Source of the DNA: Blumeriella jaapii
Taxonomy: Eukaryota; Ascomycota; Leotiomycetes; Helotiales; Drepanopezizaceae
NCBI GenBank assembly: GCA_009599575.1
Contig: VWND01000080.1
Span: 124,001 to 188,000 of the forward strand
Reading direction: 5' to 3'
Length of the DNA stretch: 64,000 nt
Made by a program: the position numbers and the translations under genes. Shown here in pieces: positions 12,801 through 24,362 of this stretch. The notes below the pieces were generated by a model, which searched no databases, was not told the origin of the DNA, and worked only from the letters and a program-made list of their open reading frames with translations. The number at the start of each line of letters is the position of its first letter. Position 1 is the first letter of the stretch.

Positions 12801-13300
12801 ATAATAAAAAGCTAAAGTAACCGCGGCGGTATCGTTAAATACGTCGGCGTAATCGTCGTATTTAAAAAATAATTAATGCTGTTTTTTAATAGCTTTTTTT
12901 AAAACGATACAAAACGTTTGCTTTTTTTTGGATTTTTTTTTAAAACGTTTAATTATAACGAAATTAAATTGTAAGCGTTCGATTGGATATCGCTACGATT
13001 TAGTTCGAAAGCTTATAGCGGAATCGATATTTCGCAATCAAAAAAACTTTAAAATAAATAAAACTTTTGAAATATTTATATCGCAAGCTACGAAATCGCT
13101 TTGTATTTTTTTAATTGTTTTATAATTATTAATAGCGCGAATAAATTGCGTATGCGTGCCGTAAATAATTTTTTTTTTTTTTAACCGTGGATAAATTAAT
13201 ACGTTTTTAAATTAATTTTTATTTATATTTAATTAATAACTTTTAGGTTACGCAGTTTTTTTCCGCGCCGCAATCGATAAAAGCTCGTTTCGTACGAATT
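9755..13300 (-). pseudogene. Gyp1b pol remnant: protease to chromodomain
   Basis: Read on the minus strand, retropepsin lies at about 13,250-13,290 (FIDCGAEKN-like; the + strand shows ccgcgccgcaatcgat). Reverse transcriptase lies at about 12,780-12,100, and the RT/RNase H joint at about 12,065-11,700 with FLSFTNFYKRFIKNY and QIETNASKFAISGILF. Integrase spans about 11,450-10,300, and a chromodomain fragment lies at about 9755-9860. The order and motifs match Gyp1a at 27,300-30,900. Stops are frequent. The + strand open frames in this interval are shadows. Confidence 0.8.
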
Positions 13301-14545
13301 TCGCTTTTAATTATTTTAATTTCGACTGAAATTATTATTTTTTGCTTTTTTTTTTCGTTCGATCTTATTAGCAGCGACGAAATTAAAATCGAGCGAAAGC
13401 TTTTCCCGAATTTTTAAATTTATTAGCTTCGGAACAATTTAAAGCTATATATTTTTTTTTGTTGCATTTATAACATTCGATTTTTAAATAATTAATTATA
13501 CGATGCCTTTTCTTTTGACAGCGATTGTATTTCGAAAAGTAAAAAAAGTCGTTAGAAATTCTAAGATTTCAAAAAATTTTATTAAAATTATCGTTTTCTC
13601 GCTTTCGTTTTTTTTTTATAACGTATTTTCGAATCGAAAACGGTATATATTTGTTTTAGCTTTTGAGCTTTAATCGTAAATATAAATCTTTTTTTTTTTT
13701 TTTTTTACGCTCGTTTCGTCGTTTATTATTTTTCGTTTCGTCGTTGATAATTTTATTAACATTTTCCATACGACGAGCGATTAATATTAATTTTTTATTC
13801 GAATTTGTAGTTGCAATATTATTTCGTTTAATAATTTTTTTTCGAAAAGTAGGTCGAAGTTTTGCGAAAAGCATTTTTTTTCTAGTCGCATCGTTTGTTA
13901 TTTGCAACTGCTATTCGAAATTATTTAAATAAACAACGAAATCGTTAATTGATTTATGTTTTTTTTGTTTCGCTTTATCGTATAAATTCGAAGCCGCGAT
14001 TTTTCGATTTTCCGCATTTATCAGAAAATCCAATATCTATTTTTTAAAATCGTTTTATATAATTCGAATATTCGTCGTCGTTCGTATCCGGTCTATCTTT
14101 TTTTTATTTTATCGTCGAAAACTAAAATACAAGCGTTAATTTTCTTTTAATTAATACAAAATATTACTTTTTTATTTTGGCGAAAACTTCGCTTTGCACG
14201 CCGAATAAAAAATTAAGCTTTTTTAGTATTTTTCCTTCGATATATTAAAAAGTTTTTTATTTTTAATACTTTTCGGCTCGAATTCGCTATATCTTTTACA
14301 AAAAGTATAATATGCTTAAAAAAAATGCTAGATCGTTTTCAATAAGTATTATTATCGTAGTGCTCCGAAGATATTTTATAATAATCGCCAGCTTGGATTA
14401 TTTTCTGTCTTTTCTTAATTGGAGCGGTATTAAAAAATATAAAAACCTTTTTTTCGATATTTTCGAAAGCGTTAAGTTTTTGTTAAAATTGTTTAACTTT
14501 TTTTCGAAGTTCGTTTCGGCGTTTTTTGGTTTTTTCGAATCTTTT

Positions 14546-14813
14546 TGTAACGATCTAATCAGTCGAAGGGCTGGGAAATCAGTCAACTGGTCGCCGTGTT
14601 CATATAATATAAAAAACGAGCCTTTGATTCTGTAACAAAAATATTTATTTAAAATCAACAACTGCAAAAAACAGAAATTGCTAAAAAAAAAAAGCCTTAT
14701 ATATATAAATGGTTTCCACAATTAATAGAAAACCCACCAAAAGACCAAAAAGCTTGCAGCTACACGTAATTGCTAAAATAATACGAAAGATAGCAAAAGA
14801 ATAAATCGTTACA
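14546..14813 (-). repeat. Gyp2a 3' LTR
   Basis: This 268-bp LTR starts tgtaacgatctaatcagtcg on the + strand and ends aaatcgttaca. The left, outer third is nearly unmutated compared with the other LTR of the same element. The right, inner third is converted. Confidence 0.92.
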
Positions 14814-14859
14814 TTACCTTTCCGTCCGAAAAAAGCGCGCCCTCGAGCTTTTATTTATT

Positions 14860-16946
14860 AATACGTCGCTATCCAAATAATCGTACGAATCCAAACCTTC
14901 GGAATACGCTTTTAGCCAATCTACAAGTTTTGCAAAAGAACCGGAAAGCTTTTTATGCGCCAAATAAAAATCGCGCACTTTCAGAAAAGCGTATATAAAA
15001 TCAAACGCGGAATACCACGTAAAATCTTTATTTAAGCCTATTTAAAAAGTTTTGTACTAAAAAGTCTTTCGCTGCATTCGACAAACGATTAATTTTTCGA
15101 CTTCGTATTTAAGCTTATCAATTATATTAATAAGCTTAAAAGCTAAATTAACCTGATTTAAAAGCGCGTCGTTAGCTGTTTTACGCAGTCGATTAACGTA
15201 AAAAACTGGATATACGTTTATAATATTAAAAAAATCTAGTTTAAAAACGTTATCGAAAATTTTGGCTATAATTTTAAAAAGGCCGTTTGTAAAATTGTCG
15301 AGTTTGCGAAAAGGCCGAAAGGTCGGAAATAAACGTATATCGAGCTAAACGTAATCGCTAACGTTAAAATCGATCGCGCGGCGAAATTTATTCGTAGTTT
15401 TTTTTATTTTATCGTAAGCTTATTAAAAATGCGATTTAGCGAAATTCCAAACGTCGTAATAGCGGCGAGCGTACGTACGAGCTTCGTCTGCGTTTAGCTT
15501 ATATAAAAAGTTAAGAAAAAAGGAAATATCGAGTATTCAATTCCAATTAATATAAAAAATATAATCGTATATAATTTTAAAAAATAAAAAGCTATTTAGA
15601 TTCTCGTAAAAAAAAACCATTTAAGCGAAATCTATTATTAAAAAAAATTCGCTCCAATCGTTTTAATAAAAATTTACGAAAAATCGAAAGCGTTTTTGCA
15701 AATATTAATTATAAATTTCGGTTTAACTATCGGTTTTAAAATAAGCGGCTATCGAAAACTTTAATTGCGTACCGAATATTTTATTTAATTCAAATTAAAA
15801 AATAAACTAATACTAAAAGCCACGATCGCTAATAATACTTTTTAAAAAGCCAAAATACTTATACACGTAGAATATATATAATTTAGCGAAGCTTCGAGCA
15901 TCGATATTTTTATAATAAAAAATCGAAATAGCTTGCTTGGAAAAACGATTTATTACTACGAATACGTTATCGTAACCGTATTTATTTTTGTTAAAACTGC
16001 AAAAATCTATTATAACGTGCTTTTAAAAATAATTAAAAACAGAAAAAAGCTGAAAAAAGCCGGGGCGCTTATTTTTTAAAACAAAACTTTTTCGACAAAT
16101 ATAACAGTTACGATAATATTATTTTACGAAAGCTGTTATACCTCGCTAATAATATTAATCCGAAAGCAATTGCGTAATTTTGCGAACGCTAAAATAAACG
16201 ATAGAAATCTGATCGTATATTTTTCGTACAAAAGCCAAACGAAAATAATCGACGTTTGATATTATCAGACGACCGTAATATAACAGCAAATCGCGTTCAA
16301 ATTTATACGAAATATTATTGGCGTCGTTTTCTTTTGTAACGTTTCGTACAGTTTTTTTTCGGAAAGCCATCAAGCTGCTAGCTATGCGATTAGCGTAAAA
16401 AATTTAATCAACGATATAAAATACGAAAAAAAAATCAGCTATTTCAACGATAAAAACAGCTGTTTCGAAAGCCGTAAAAAATCGAAGTTTTTTAATTAAA
16501 AAGCGATAATCGATCTGATCTGCTCGGAAAAAAATTTGCAAACGCTAAATGCGTTTAAAAAAATTTTAACGGTCGAATTCGCTCGTACGACGTATTAATA
16601 CGTCAGCCAAAAAGTTGTGTTTATCTGGTTTGTACGTAATAAAAAAATTGTAATCGGCGAAAAGCTCGGCCTAGCGTGCCTGTCGAACGTTTAAAAGTTT
16701 AAAAATTATAAAATATTCTAAAGTTTTATAATTAGTAATTACTTTAATCTGATAAACTAAACCAGCTAATTTAATACGAAAATTATTTAAAAATCTTACG
16801 ATTGCGAGCATTTTTTTATCGTATACGACGTAGTTTAGCTTTGCGAAAGCTATAATTTTGCTAAAATAAGCGATTGAAAGCCAATCGTCGCTATAAAATT
16901 GCGAAAGCACAAAAGCTATTACGCCGTCGAAAGCGTTAGTTTCCAA
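14860..16946 (-). pseudogene. Gyp2a RNase H and integrase remnant
   Basis: RNase H is at about 16,946-16,600: METNAFDGVIAFVLSQ gives the E-T-D-A-S-x-x-x-x-G-x-x-L-x-Q motif with the first catalytic Asp replaced by Asn. YDKKMLAIVRFL gives the D-K-E-L-L-A-I-V box. Integrase runs from about 16,370 to 14,900: the HHCC linker has RNCYICRKS, and the core shows VFVVINRFSKQA, SIISDRG and a broken QTD-Q-TE box, in order, across stops. The catalytic core would cut host DNA and join the element. It ends about 50 bp before the 3' LTR. Confidence 0.82.
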
Positions 16947-17099
16947 TATACAAAAAAGGTTTTGCCTGTAATATTATAAAACTAATATAATAATAAAAGC
17001 TAATATAAAAAAATCGAAACTTTCCTAATATTTAAAAGTGAAATTATAAAAAACGTTAGCTTTGGTCAAATAAACCAAAAGCTTTGCAATTATACCGTA

Positions 17100-17930
17100 A
17101 TCTCGAATAAAACGTCGGTAAAAATTACAAAAACCAAAAAAACTCTGTACACCTTTTATAATAATAAAAAGCTTTTAGTAAACAATTACGAAAATCTTTT
17201 CTAAATCTATTTCTAGGCTTTCAGTAAAAATAATAAAACCTAAATAACGGATCCGAATAACGTTGAATTCAAACTTCCGAATATCGGCCTGTAATTTAGC
17301 GTTAGCGAACCTTTGAAACACTTTGCGAACGTATATAACGTATTTAAAAAATCGAACGAATAAATATAAATTTTATTTAAATATGCAATGCAAAAATCGT
17401 TTAAATAATCGAAAAAAATGTCGTTTATATAACGTTGATAAATTACGGATTTATTAATAAAGCCAAAAGATAGCATTTTGCATTTATAAACGCCGTAACG
17501 CGTACGAAACGTCGTTAGTTTTTTACTAGCGGAATTTATTCGAATTTTCTAAAAAGCTTAACGAATATCGAGCTTCGTAAAAATTCGCGCTTCCGAAAAA
17601 CAAACAAAAATCTTATCGATAAAAAAAAAATAGCGATTTTTACGAATAATATTATTAAAAATTCGATAATCGATACAAAAACGTAATAAATCGTCGGGTT
17701 TTTTAGCGAAAAGCATTAGAGCAGCGAAAAAAGCGGTAAAAGATTCGATAAAACTTTTATTAAAATTATTTTGCAAATAAGTTTTAACAATTTCGAATTT
17801 TAAAATCGATATTTTATATAAAAAAGTGTATTTCAGCTCTTTTTCATTTATAATAAGCTCGATTTTATAATCGTAGGGCCGGTAAAAAACTAGCTCGTTA
17901 CTAGCAGCCTTAGAAAACACGTGTTTAAAA
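17100..17930 (-). pseudogene. Gyp2a reverse transcriptase remnant
   Basis: The open part at 17,558-17,920 holds the RT N-terminal motifs: FYRPYDYKIEL (the H-x-Y-D-H-x-I-x-L motif), LFAKKPDDLLRFCIDYR (the K-K-x-D-G-x-L-R-x-C-V-D-Y-R box) and ARIFTKLDIR (the first catalytic Asp). Downstream, on the minus strand at about 17,476-17,240, are LSFGFINKSVIYQRYIND and the YLNKIYIYS remnant of Y-L-D-D-I-L-I-Y-S, with both Asp positions changed. The same protein is found at 22,700-23,065, 34,438-34,925 and 55,477-55,863. Confidence 0.88.
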
Positions 17931-18879
17931 TCTTTGTACTCCGGGAAAAAAAATTCGAAAAAAAATTTATTCGAAATTAGCTCTGCTAAACTAATTGAAA
18001 AAGTCGAAATCGATATTTCGTTGATTCTGAAACGTTCGAAAAAACTATAAAATTAAATCTTAAAAAAAATATTATACGTAAAATGGTTTAATATTCTATC
18101 GATCTCGTACAAAAAAATTAAAAACACTTCAACTGCTTTTTTTCTAAAAATTAGCTTAAAAACGTATGTAATAATCTAGCAAATAAAAATTAAGTAAATA
18201 ATAAATTAAAAAACTCGTTTTCGAACTGATCGTTTAAAAAGTTCAAAAAATAGGTTATTTAAACTATCGATTATATTAAGCTGAAAGGCCATCGCGGCGA
18301 AAGCCTTGCTTCGGTCTTTAATATAGCTATTTTTCGTAAAACGAGAAAGCTGTTCTGACGAAAAGAAAAAAAAAAAAAAAATAATAAAAAAAAGATCGGC
18401 AGCCTAGGAAAATAATATAATTTCTTATATTATCCTATTGGCGTCGCCATCGAAATTGGCACCGCGAATAAAATTCGATCTTTTCGCGCTTCGCACAGCG
18501 TCGTAAATTTGCCACAATTAATCAAAGTTTTTATCACGTTTCATAGCGTCGTTTTGATGGCGAAATTAAATCTTTCGGAAATGCAAATAAAAAAGTTTAA
18601 TATAACGAGCGTAAAAAGCTATAAAGAAATAAAACTTCGGCCAATAAAGCTTGCGTTTATTACAGTTTAGTAAAACTTAATGTTCGGCCAACCAAGCTTT
18701 TTCTAAAATCATACTATGATTTCCGAAATTAATAATCAAAAAAAAAATAAACGATTATATTCGGTTGTTAATAATAAAATTAAAAAACGTAAAATATATA
18801 ATTAAATGGCCACGAGCTTTATTATATCCTTTTACAGGAAAAAAAGCCGGGAAAAATTAAATCAAAAGTTTAAAAAAAA

Positions 18880-20640
18880 AAAAAAATTTAATCAGCGCCG
18901 AATCGATTAACGCATAACCGTTCGTTTTAAAATCGGCGAACGTTTTTATTTTGTACGAAAAGCCATTTTTAATAAATATAACGGAAATTATTAATAAATC
19001 GCTATTAAAAAGCTTCCGAACGTTAAAGCAACGCATATCGCGTAATACGACTAAAAAAAAAGCTTTGCTTAAGCTTAAGCGTTTTTCCGACTAACGAAAA
19101 AGCTTTTAATTTTCTCGTATGCGTTTTGAAAATCGTTTGGAAAAAGATTTTCGTTTTTAGTATTATTATCAAAAAGCGAATTTTCGGCCGGTTCGATCTC
19201 GTTTACACTTACCAGCCTGAAAAAACTTTTAAATAAAACCGAAAGTCGGCCCGTGAAAAATCGTGCAAATTGGCCTTTTTAAACTTTTTGATATAAAATA
19301 AAAAACGAACGTTATCGTTGGTCCGATCGAAAAGAAAAAACGCCAAAAAAAACGTTTTGGCGTAAAAAAAAAAAAAAAAAAAAAAACAGCAAAAAGCTGA
19401 AAAAAAGCTTATAAAGCATTTAAACGATTTTCGTACGTACGATTTAATTCGTAGTACGCTTTGGTTAAAAACCTATCATTTTAATAAATAATAAACTTGG
19501 TTAAAAAGCGACTCGCGTATAAAATTCGTTCAGCCAATTAATTTTATTCTTTTTAACGGACGGCGGTAAGCCAATTTTTAAAAGTCGTTATACGCGCTTA
19601 TTTCAAATGCAGCTTTTTTCGTAAACGCTTTGATATTTTATCGCGAAAAGCGTTCCGAAACTGTTTATCAGTTCGTATTTAAACGTTCGCTGCGAAAATG
19701 GAAAATTGCAAATAAAATCGCTAAAAGTCGTCGTGCGTATTTATTATAAGCATTTTAAACTCGTTTTCGGCCTTTTAAACGTCGGAAAAATCGGCCAGAA
19801 AATCGGCGATCTTTTTAATTAATTTTTCGAAAAAAATAAAATCGGAACGGTCTAAAATACGCGGAATAAAAAACTCTTTTGCTATGCTTTCGGTTTAATC
19901 GAATATATAATTTTTACGAAATCGATCGCTAGCGAAATAATCGTAATAAAATTCGAAATTATCGAAAACTTTAATTTTTTAATAGCGTGCTTTGTAATTT
20001 TTATTATTATTTAGCTTAAACTCAAAATTCGAAACGCGTTTTATACAAACTAATCGAAAGTTAGCAGATAAATAAAAATTATAGCGTTTAAAAAGCGCGC
20101 TAAAATCTTAGCCGTTAAAAAAAAATCTAAAAAAAATTCGCGAAAAACGTAAAAATTAATTTGCAGCGTTTATCGGTTAAAATAAAACGTTGCGAAAAAA
20201 AAAAAGCAGCAGATTCGCGACTGGCAAAAGCACGTTCGATAAATTCTACTAAACGTTTTGATTAAAAAATCTGTCGCAATTGTAAAATCTCCAAAAATTA
20301 TCGTTCACGCTTTTACGCTTTTTTTAATTGATTTTGCAAAAGTTTCAACTAAACGCTTTTAGCGCTAAGCTGCAAAAAAAAAATAGCAAGCGAAATAATT
20401 AGCGCTTTGCCTTTTCTTTTTTTTTTTTTTCCTCGGGAAAAAAACTGTTCTTCAAAAAAAAAGCTTCTGAAAAAAGCTGCTTTTTCGCTGATTAAAAAAA
20501 AAATTAAAATATAATAGCAGAAGCTGAAAAGCTCTGCTGAAAAAAAAATCGTTAAACAAAAGCCATTTTTCGCGAAATGCGAAAATAAGCTTTTTCACGA
20601 CCGGTCGATCATTTTAATATAACCCGTAAAAAATTCGAAA
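18880..20640 (-). pseudogene. Gyp2a gag and retropepsin remnant
   Basis: On the minus strand the region next to the 5' LTR encodes a capsid-like protein of unknown sequence family, basic and coiled-coil-like. It is followed at about 19,070-18,880 by a retropepsin remnant whose active-site loop DFGANGYALIDSALIKSF is seen intact in the Gyp2d and Gyp2b copies (D-S-G-A-N expected; Ser is replaced by Phe through TCC-to-TTC-type change). Between 18,880 and 17,930 lies a spacer with little reading frame. No zinc knuckle is visible. Confidence 0.65.
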
Positions 20641-20689
20641 AAAAAAATAATTTACGCCGTCGCTAGCGTAAAAAAAAAATTGTTAATAA

Positions 20690-20956
20690 TATAACGATCT
20701 AATCAATCGAAAGGCTGAGAAATCAATTAATTAATCGCCGTGTTTATATAATATAAAAAACGAGCCTTTGGTTTTGTAACAAAAATATTCATTTAAAATT
20801 AATAATTGCAAAAGGCAGAAATTGCTAAAAAAAAAAGCCTTATATACATAAATAGTCTCCACAGTTAATAGGAGACCCACCAAAAGACCAGGGAGCTTGC
20901 AGCTACACGTAGTTGCTGGGGTAACACGAAAGGTGGCAAAAGAGTGAATCGTCACA
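20690..20956 (-). repeat. Gyp2a 5' LTR
   Basis: This 267-bp LTR begins tataacgatc (inner end, converted) and ends gtgaatcgtcaca (outer end, nearly unmutated, with ccagggagcttgcagctac at about 20888). The coding strand is minus, so this is the 5' LTR. Confidence 0.92.
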
Positions 20957-21408
20957 CTTTTGATTGTTTCGTAGATTTTTTCTCCGTTTTTTTCTGCTTT
21001 ACTTTAATTCGTATTTTTTTTTTTTTTTACGTTTATCGTTCTTTTTTTGTTCGGCGCGGATTCGTTTATCAGCCAGATAAATCAAAGTTTCGATAAAAAG
21101 TCTTTCCGAATCGTTTTGAGCGTGGCCTTTTTTAGTGATTTTTTAAATAAAAGGAGTTGAGGAATCGTCGCGCTCTGATGGTGGGATATTTTCGACCTTT
21201 AATAAGATTGGTAACGTTAGAAAAGACGATGATACGGGGTTTCCCTGAACAGCCGAAAGCGCTGGGTCTTTTTAAATAGCTGAAAATGCCTGTTCGCTGC
21301 GAATGCGAAAAGCCATAATATCGATAATAGCGATATAAATGTAATAATATAATAGAAGGTTGTTTTAATAATATCGAACTGCCGTTCCGATAAGTAAAAA
21401 GATTAAAA

Positions 21409-21822
21409 TATAAAAATTGAAAAGCAGGAAAACATTAGTTTAGATAATAAAGCTTAAATAAGATTGGGTTGATAATTAGACTAATTTTTACTTTTTACAA
21501 TTTTAGTAAAAGGCGTGTATAAATACAAAAGAAAAGGTGGAGCCTTCGAGAAAAGTATTTCTCAGAAAACCAGGCGAACCCTATTTAATATGCTTTTTCA
21601 GCCCCTATTCCGACCTTTTCTTAATCTTTTTTAATATAACCCTCATAACTAATTTTTTAGCAATCACTTTTATAAAATGTTTTATTTAAATGTCATTTTT
21701 AGCCCTTATAGTATTATCCGGCCCCTACGGCCTATCCGCAGAAAATATTATTCGAGGGTTGGTAAGAGGCAGAGGGTTTTGGCGGATCACCTGACTTATA
21801 CACGTGATATTGGTTCCTGACA
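21409..21822 (-). repeat. Gyp1 copy b, 5' LTR
   Basis: This 414-bp LTR has a converted inner end (tataaaaattg) and an almost unmutated outer end (ggttcctgaca). It carries CACGTG near 21800, as does the 5' LTR of Gyp1a at 25199-25204. The TSD tccgt follows immediately. Confidence 0.92.
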
Positions 21823-21930
21823 TCCGTATGATTGCAAGCTTATAATAAAAACAAAAAGAATTACACTGAGTTGAAAAACGATAGACCCATAATCGCAATT
21901 GCGCGGACGCAGTTTTTCGGAGGGGGGGGG
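21823..21930 (+). other. Gyp3 3' untranslated end and purine tract
   Basis: Gyp3 resumes here after Gyp1b. The segment ends in cggaggggggggg at about 21918-21930, directly before the LTR. This is where the polypurine tract that primes plus-strand DNA synthesis is expected. The sequence is only lightly mutated. Confidence 0.6.
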
Positions 21931-21957
21931 TAGTATTACGATCCTGGCTAATAGTAG

Positions 21958-22041
21958 TTGCCAGTGGTAATTGCCAGTGGTATGGTTGCCAGTGGTATAG
22001 TTGCCAGTGGTATGATTGCCAATGGTATAATTACTGGTGGT
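21958..22041 (+). repeat. 15-bp tandem repeat in Gyp3 LTR
   Basis: About five and a half copies of a 15-bp unit (ttgccagtggtatgg and variants) lie in the U3 part of the LTR. Copies differ by one or two bases, mostly G/A and C/T. Such U3 repeats often act as transcriptional enhancers in LTR elements; here that role is only inferred. Confidence 0.85.
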
Positions 22042-22093
22042 GTTGGATTAAGGTTTGGGCACGGACCATCTCGGCCACTAGGCCTCGCGCTAA

Positions 22094-22130
22094 GTCACGT
22101 GACCCATAAGCGCAACCCACTGTATATAAA
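22094..22130 (+). promoter_or_regulatory. Gyp3 LTR promoter: CACGTG palindrome and TATA box
   Basis: GTCACGTGAC at 22094-22103 is a perfect 10-bp palindrome containing an E-box. It lies 19 bases upstream of TATATAAA (22123-22130). Together they look like a Pol II promoter driving the LTR transcript rightwards. Confidence 0.55.
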
Positions 22131-22233
22131 GTTCGCGACCCCGAGCATTCTAGCTCGGTGTCTTTCTTTCAATTTACATGCGTACCTTTTGGTCCATATC
22201 ACCCTTCTGATCATCCTCAAGCTAGCTGTGACA

Positions 22234-23200
22234 ATACCGTAGTTTCGAATAAAACGTCGGTAAAAATTATAAAAACCAAAAAAGCTTTGTACACCTTTTA
22301 CAATAATAAAAGGCTTTCAGTAGGCGACTACGGAAACTTTTTCTAAATTTATTTTTAGGCTTTTAATAAAAATAATAAAGCTTAGATAACGGGTCCGAGT
22401 AACGTTGAATTTAGATTTCCGAATATCGGCCTGTAATTTAGCGTTAGCGAGCCTTTAAAACATTTTGCGAACGTATATAGCGTGTTTTAAAAAATCGGAC
22501 GAATAAATAAAAATGTTATCCAAGTATGCAATATAAAAATCGTTTAAATAATCGAAAAAAACGTCGTTTATATAGCGTTAATAAATTGCGAATCTATTAG
22601 TAAAACCAAAAGTAGCATTTTACATTTATAAGCGCCGTAACGCGTACGAAACGTCGTCAATTTTTTACTGGCGGAATCCATTCGAATTCTGTAAAAAGCT
22701 TAACGAATATCGAATTTCGTAAAAATTCGCGCTTCCGAAAAACGAACAAAAGTCTTATCGATAAAAGGAAAAAAATGGCGATTCTTACGAATAATATTAT
22801 TAAAAGCTCGATAATCGATACAAAAACGCAGTAAACCGTCGGGTTTTTTAACGAAAAGCATTAGAACAGCGAAAAAAGCGGTGAAAAATTCGATAAAACC
22901 TTTATTAAAATTATTTTGCAAATAGGTTTTGACAATTTCGAGCTCTGGAATCGATATTTTATACAAAAAAGTATATTTCAGCTTTTTTTCATTTATAATA
23001 AGCTCGATTTTATAATCGTAAAGCCGGTGAAAAGCTAGCTCGTTACTGGCGGTCTTAAAAAACACGTATTCGAAGTTTTTATACTTCGAAGGAAAAAATT
23101 CGAAAAAAGGTTCATTCGAAATTAGCTCTGCTAAACTAGTTGAAAAAATCGAAATCGATATTTCGTTCGTTCTGAAACATTCGAAAAAACTATGAAATTA
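22234..23200 (-). pseudogene. Gyp2b reverse transcriptase remnant
   Basis: The open segment at 22,700-23,065 has FHRLYDYKIELI, LFVKKPDGLLRFCIDYR and ARIFTKFDIR, the best-preserved version of the RT N-terminal motifs in this family. The palm catalytic region is at about 22,440-22,690 and contains many stops. The left end is cut by the Gyp3 insertion. Confidence 0.87.
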
Positions 23201-24362
23201 GGTTTTAAAAAAGTGTTGTACGTAAAATCGTTTAGTATTTTGTCGATTTCGTACAAAAAAATTAAAAACACTTCAACTGCTTTTTTTCTAGAAATCAGCT
23301 TAAAAGCGTATGTAATAATCTGGCAAATGGAAATTGAATAAGCAATAGATTAAAAGATTCGTTTCCGAACTAGCCGTTTGAGAAATTTAAAAAATGGCTT
23401 ATTTAAACTATCGATTATATTAAGCTAAAAAGCTATCGCGGCGAAAACCTTCCTTCGGTTTTTGATGTAACTGTTTTTCGTAAAATAAAGAAACTGTTCT
23501 AACGAAAAAAAAAAAGAAAAAGAAAAAATAATAAAAAAGAAATCGTCAGTCTAAGAAAATAATAATATGATTTCTTGTATTATCCCACTAGCGTCGCCAT
23601 CGCAATTAGCACCGCGAGTAAAATTCGACCTTTTCGCGCTCCGCATAGCGTCGTAAATCTGCCATAATTGATCAAGGTTTTTGTCACGTTTCACAGCGTC
23701 GTTTTGATAACGAGATTAAATCTTTCGAAAATGCAAATAAAAGATTTTAATACAACGAGCGTAAAAAACTGTGAAAAAGTACTTCTGCTAATAAAACTTG
23801 CGTTTATTACAATCTAATAAAACTTGATATTCGGCCAACCAAGCTTTTTCTAAAATTATATTATAATTTCCGAAATTAGTAATTAAAAATAAAATAAACG
23901 ATTATATTCGATTATTAATAATAAAATTAAAAAGCGTAAAATATATAATTAAATGGCCACGAGCTTTATTATACCCTTTTATAAAAAAAAAAAGCCGGAA
24001 AAGATTAAATCAAAAGTTTTAAAAAGAAAAAAAAAGACTTAATCAGCGCCGAATCGATCAACGTATAACCGTTCGCTCCAAAATCGGCGAGCGCTTTTAA
24101 TTTATACGAAAAGCTATTTTTAATAAATATAACGGAAATTATTAATAAATCGCTATTAAAAAGCTTCCGAACGTCAAAATAACGTATATCGCGCAATACG
24201 CCCAAAAAAAAAGCTTTGCTTAAACCTAAGCGTTTTTCCGACTAGCGGAAAAGCTTTCAACTTTTTCGTATGCGTTTTAAAAATCGTTTGAAAAAGGGTT
24301 TTCATTTTTACTACTATTATCAAAAAGCGAATTTCCGGCCGGTTCGATCTCGTTTACATTTA

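Larger units (their letters stand above)
14546..20956 (-). mobile_element. Gyp2 copy a, complete LTR retrotransposon
   Basis: This is a 6411-bp Ty3/gypsy element. Its LTRs are 14546-14813 and 20690-20956. Termini are tgtaacga and tcgtcaca, an inverted TGTGACGA/TCGTCACA pair. The 5-bp TSD ctttt is at 14541-14545 and 20957-20961. Coding remnants run on the minus strand: gag (about 20.6-19.1 kb), retropepsin (about 19.07-18.88 kb), reverse transcriptase (17.93-17.1 kb), RNase H (16.95-16.6 kb) and integrase (16.4-14.9 kb). It interrupts the gag region of Gyp1b. Confidence 0.93.
13430..21300 (-). pseudogene. Gyp1b gag remnant, split by Gyp2a
   Basis: The capsid region reads on the minus strand from about 21,300 to 20,957 and, beyond the Gyp2a insertion, from 14,545 to about 13,430. 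The joint is exact: left and right of Gyp2a both have ctttt, and together they restore the sequence seen uninterrupted at about 26,040-26,110 in Gyp1a. The C-terminal gag stretch at about 13,656-13,907 shows LFAKLRPTFRKKII and KLILIARRMENVNKI. These match the L-x-R-L-x-P-x-L-R and E-L-I-x-x-A-x-x-x-E motifs of Ty3/gypsy gag. Confidence 0.75.
9000..21822 (-). mobile_element. Gyp1 copy b, interrupted by Gyp2a
   Basis: A Gyp1 element lies in minus orientation with its 3' LTR at 9000-9412 and 5' LTR at 21409-21822. The TSD tccgt flanks it exactly (8995-8999 and 21823-21827). The complete element Gyp2a is inserted at 14546-20956 with its own TSD. Subtracting Gyp2a leaves about 6.4 kb, roughly 950 bp shorter than Gyp1a. 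The missing part corresponds to about 30,860-31,800 of Gyp1a, and the deletion joint lies near 9740-9750. Confidence 0.9.
3913..22233 (+). mobile_element. Gyp3 LTR retrotransposon, interrupted by Gyp1b; 5' part outside window
   Basis: Gyp3 occupies 3913-8999 and resumes at 21823-22233 after the 12.8-kb Gyp1b insertion, whose TSD tccgt is present on both sides (8995-8999 and 21823-21827). On the + strand it carries a gag zinc knuckle, retropepsin, reverse transcriptase, RNase H, integrase and a chromodomain, then a purine tract and a 3' LTR ending at 22233. Its 5' LTR and the start of gag are missing because Gyp1c interrupts it at 3912. Right of 22233 the sequence is internal Gyp2, so Gyp3 is itself inserted in Gyp2b. 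Only one Gyp3 copy is in view. Confidence 0.85.
21931..22233 (+). repeat. Gyp3 3' LTR, nearly free of RIP
   Basis: This LTR of about 303 bp follows the purine tract and ends tgtgaca. The first bases are tagtattacg, so its first dinucleotide may be a mutated TG. It has a TATA box (tatataaa, 22123-22130), a palindrome gtcacgtgac (22094-22103) and a tandem repeat block near its start. That layout fits U3, promoter, then R/U5 in + orientation. Its base composition is ordinary, quite unlike the converted body of Gyp3. The 5' partner lies outside the window, so the left end is inferred from the purine tract. Confidence 0.75.
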
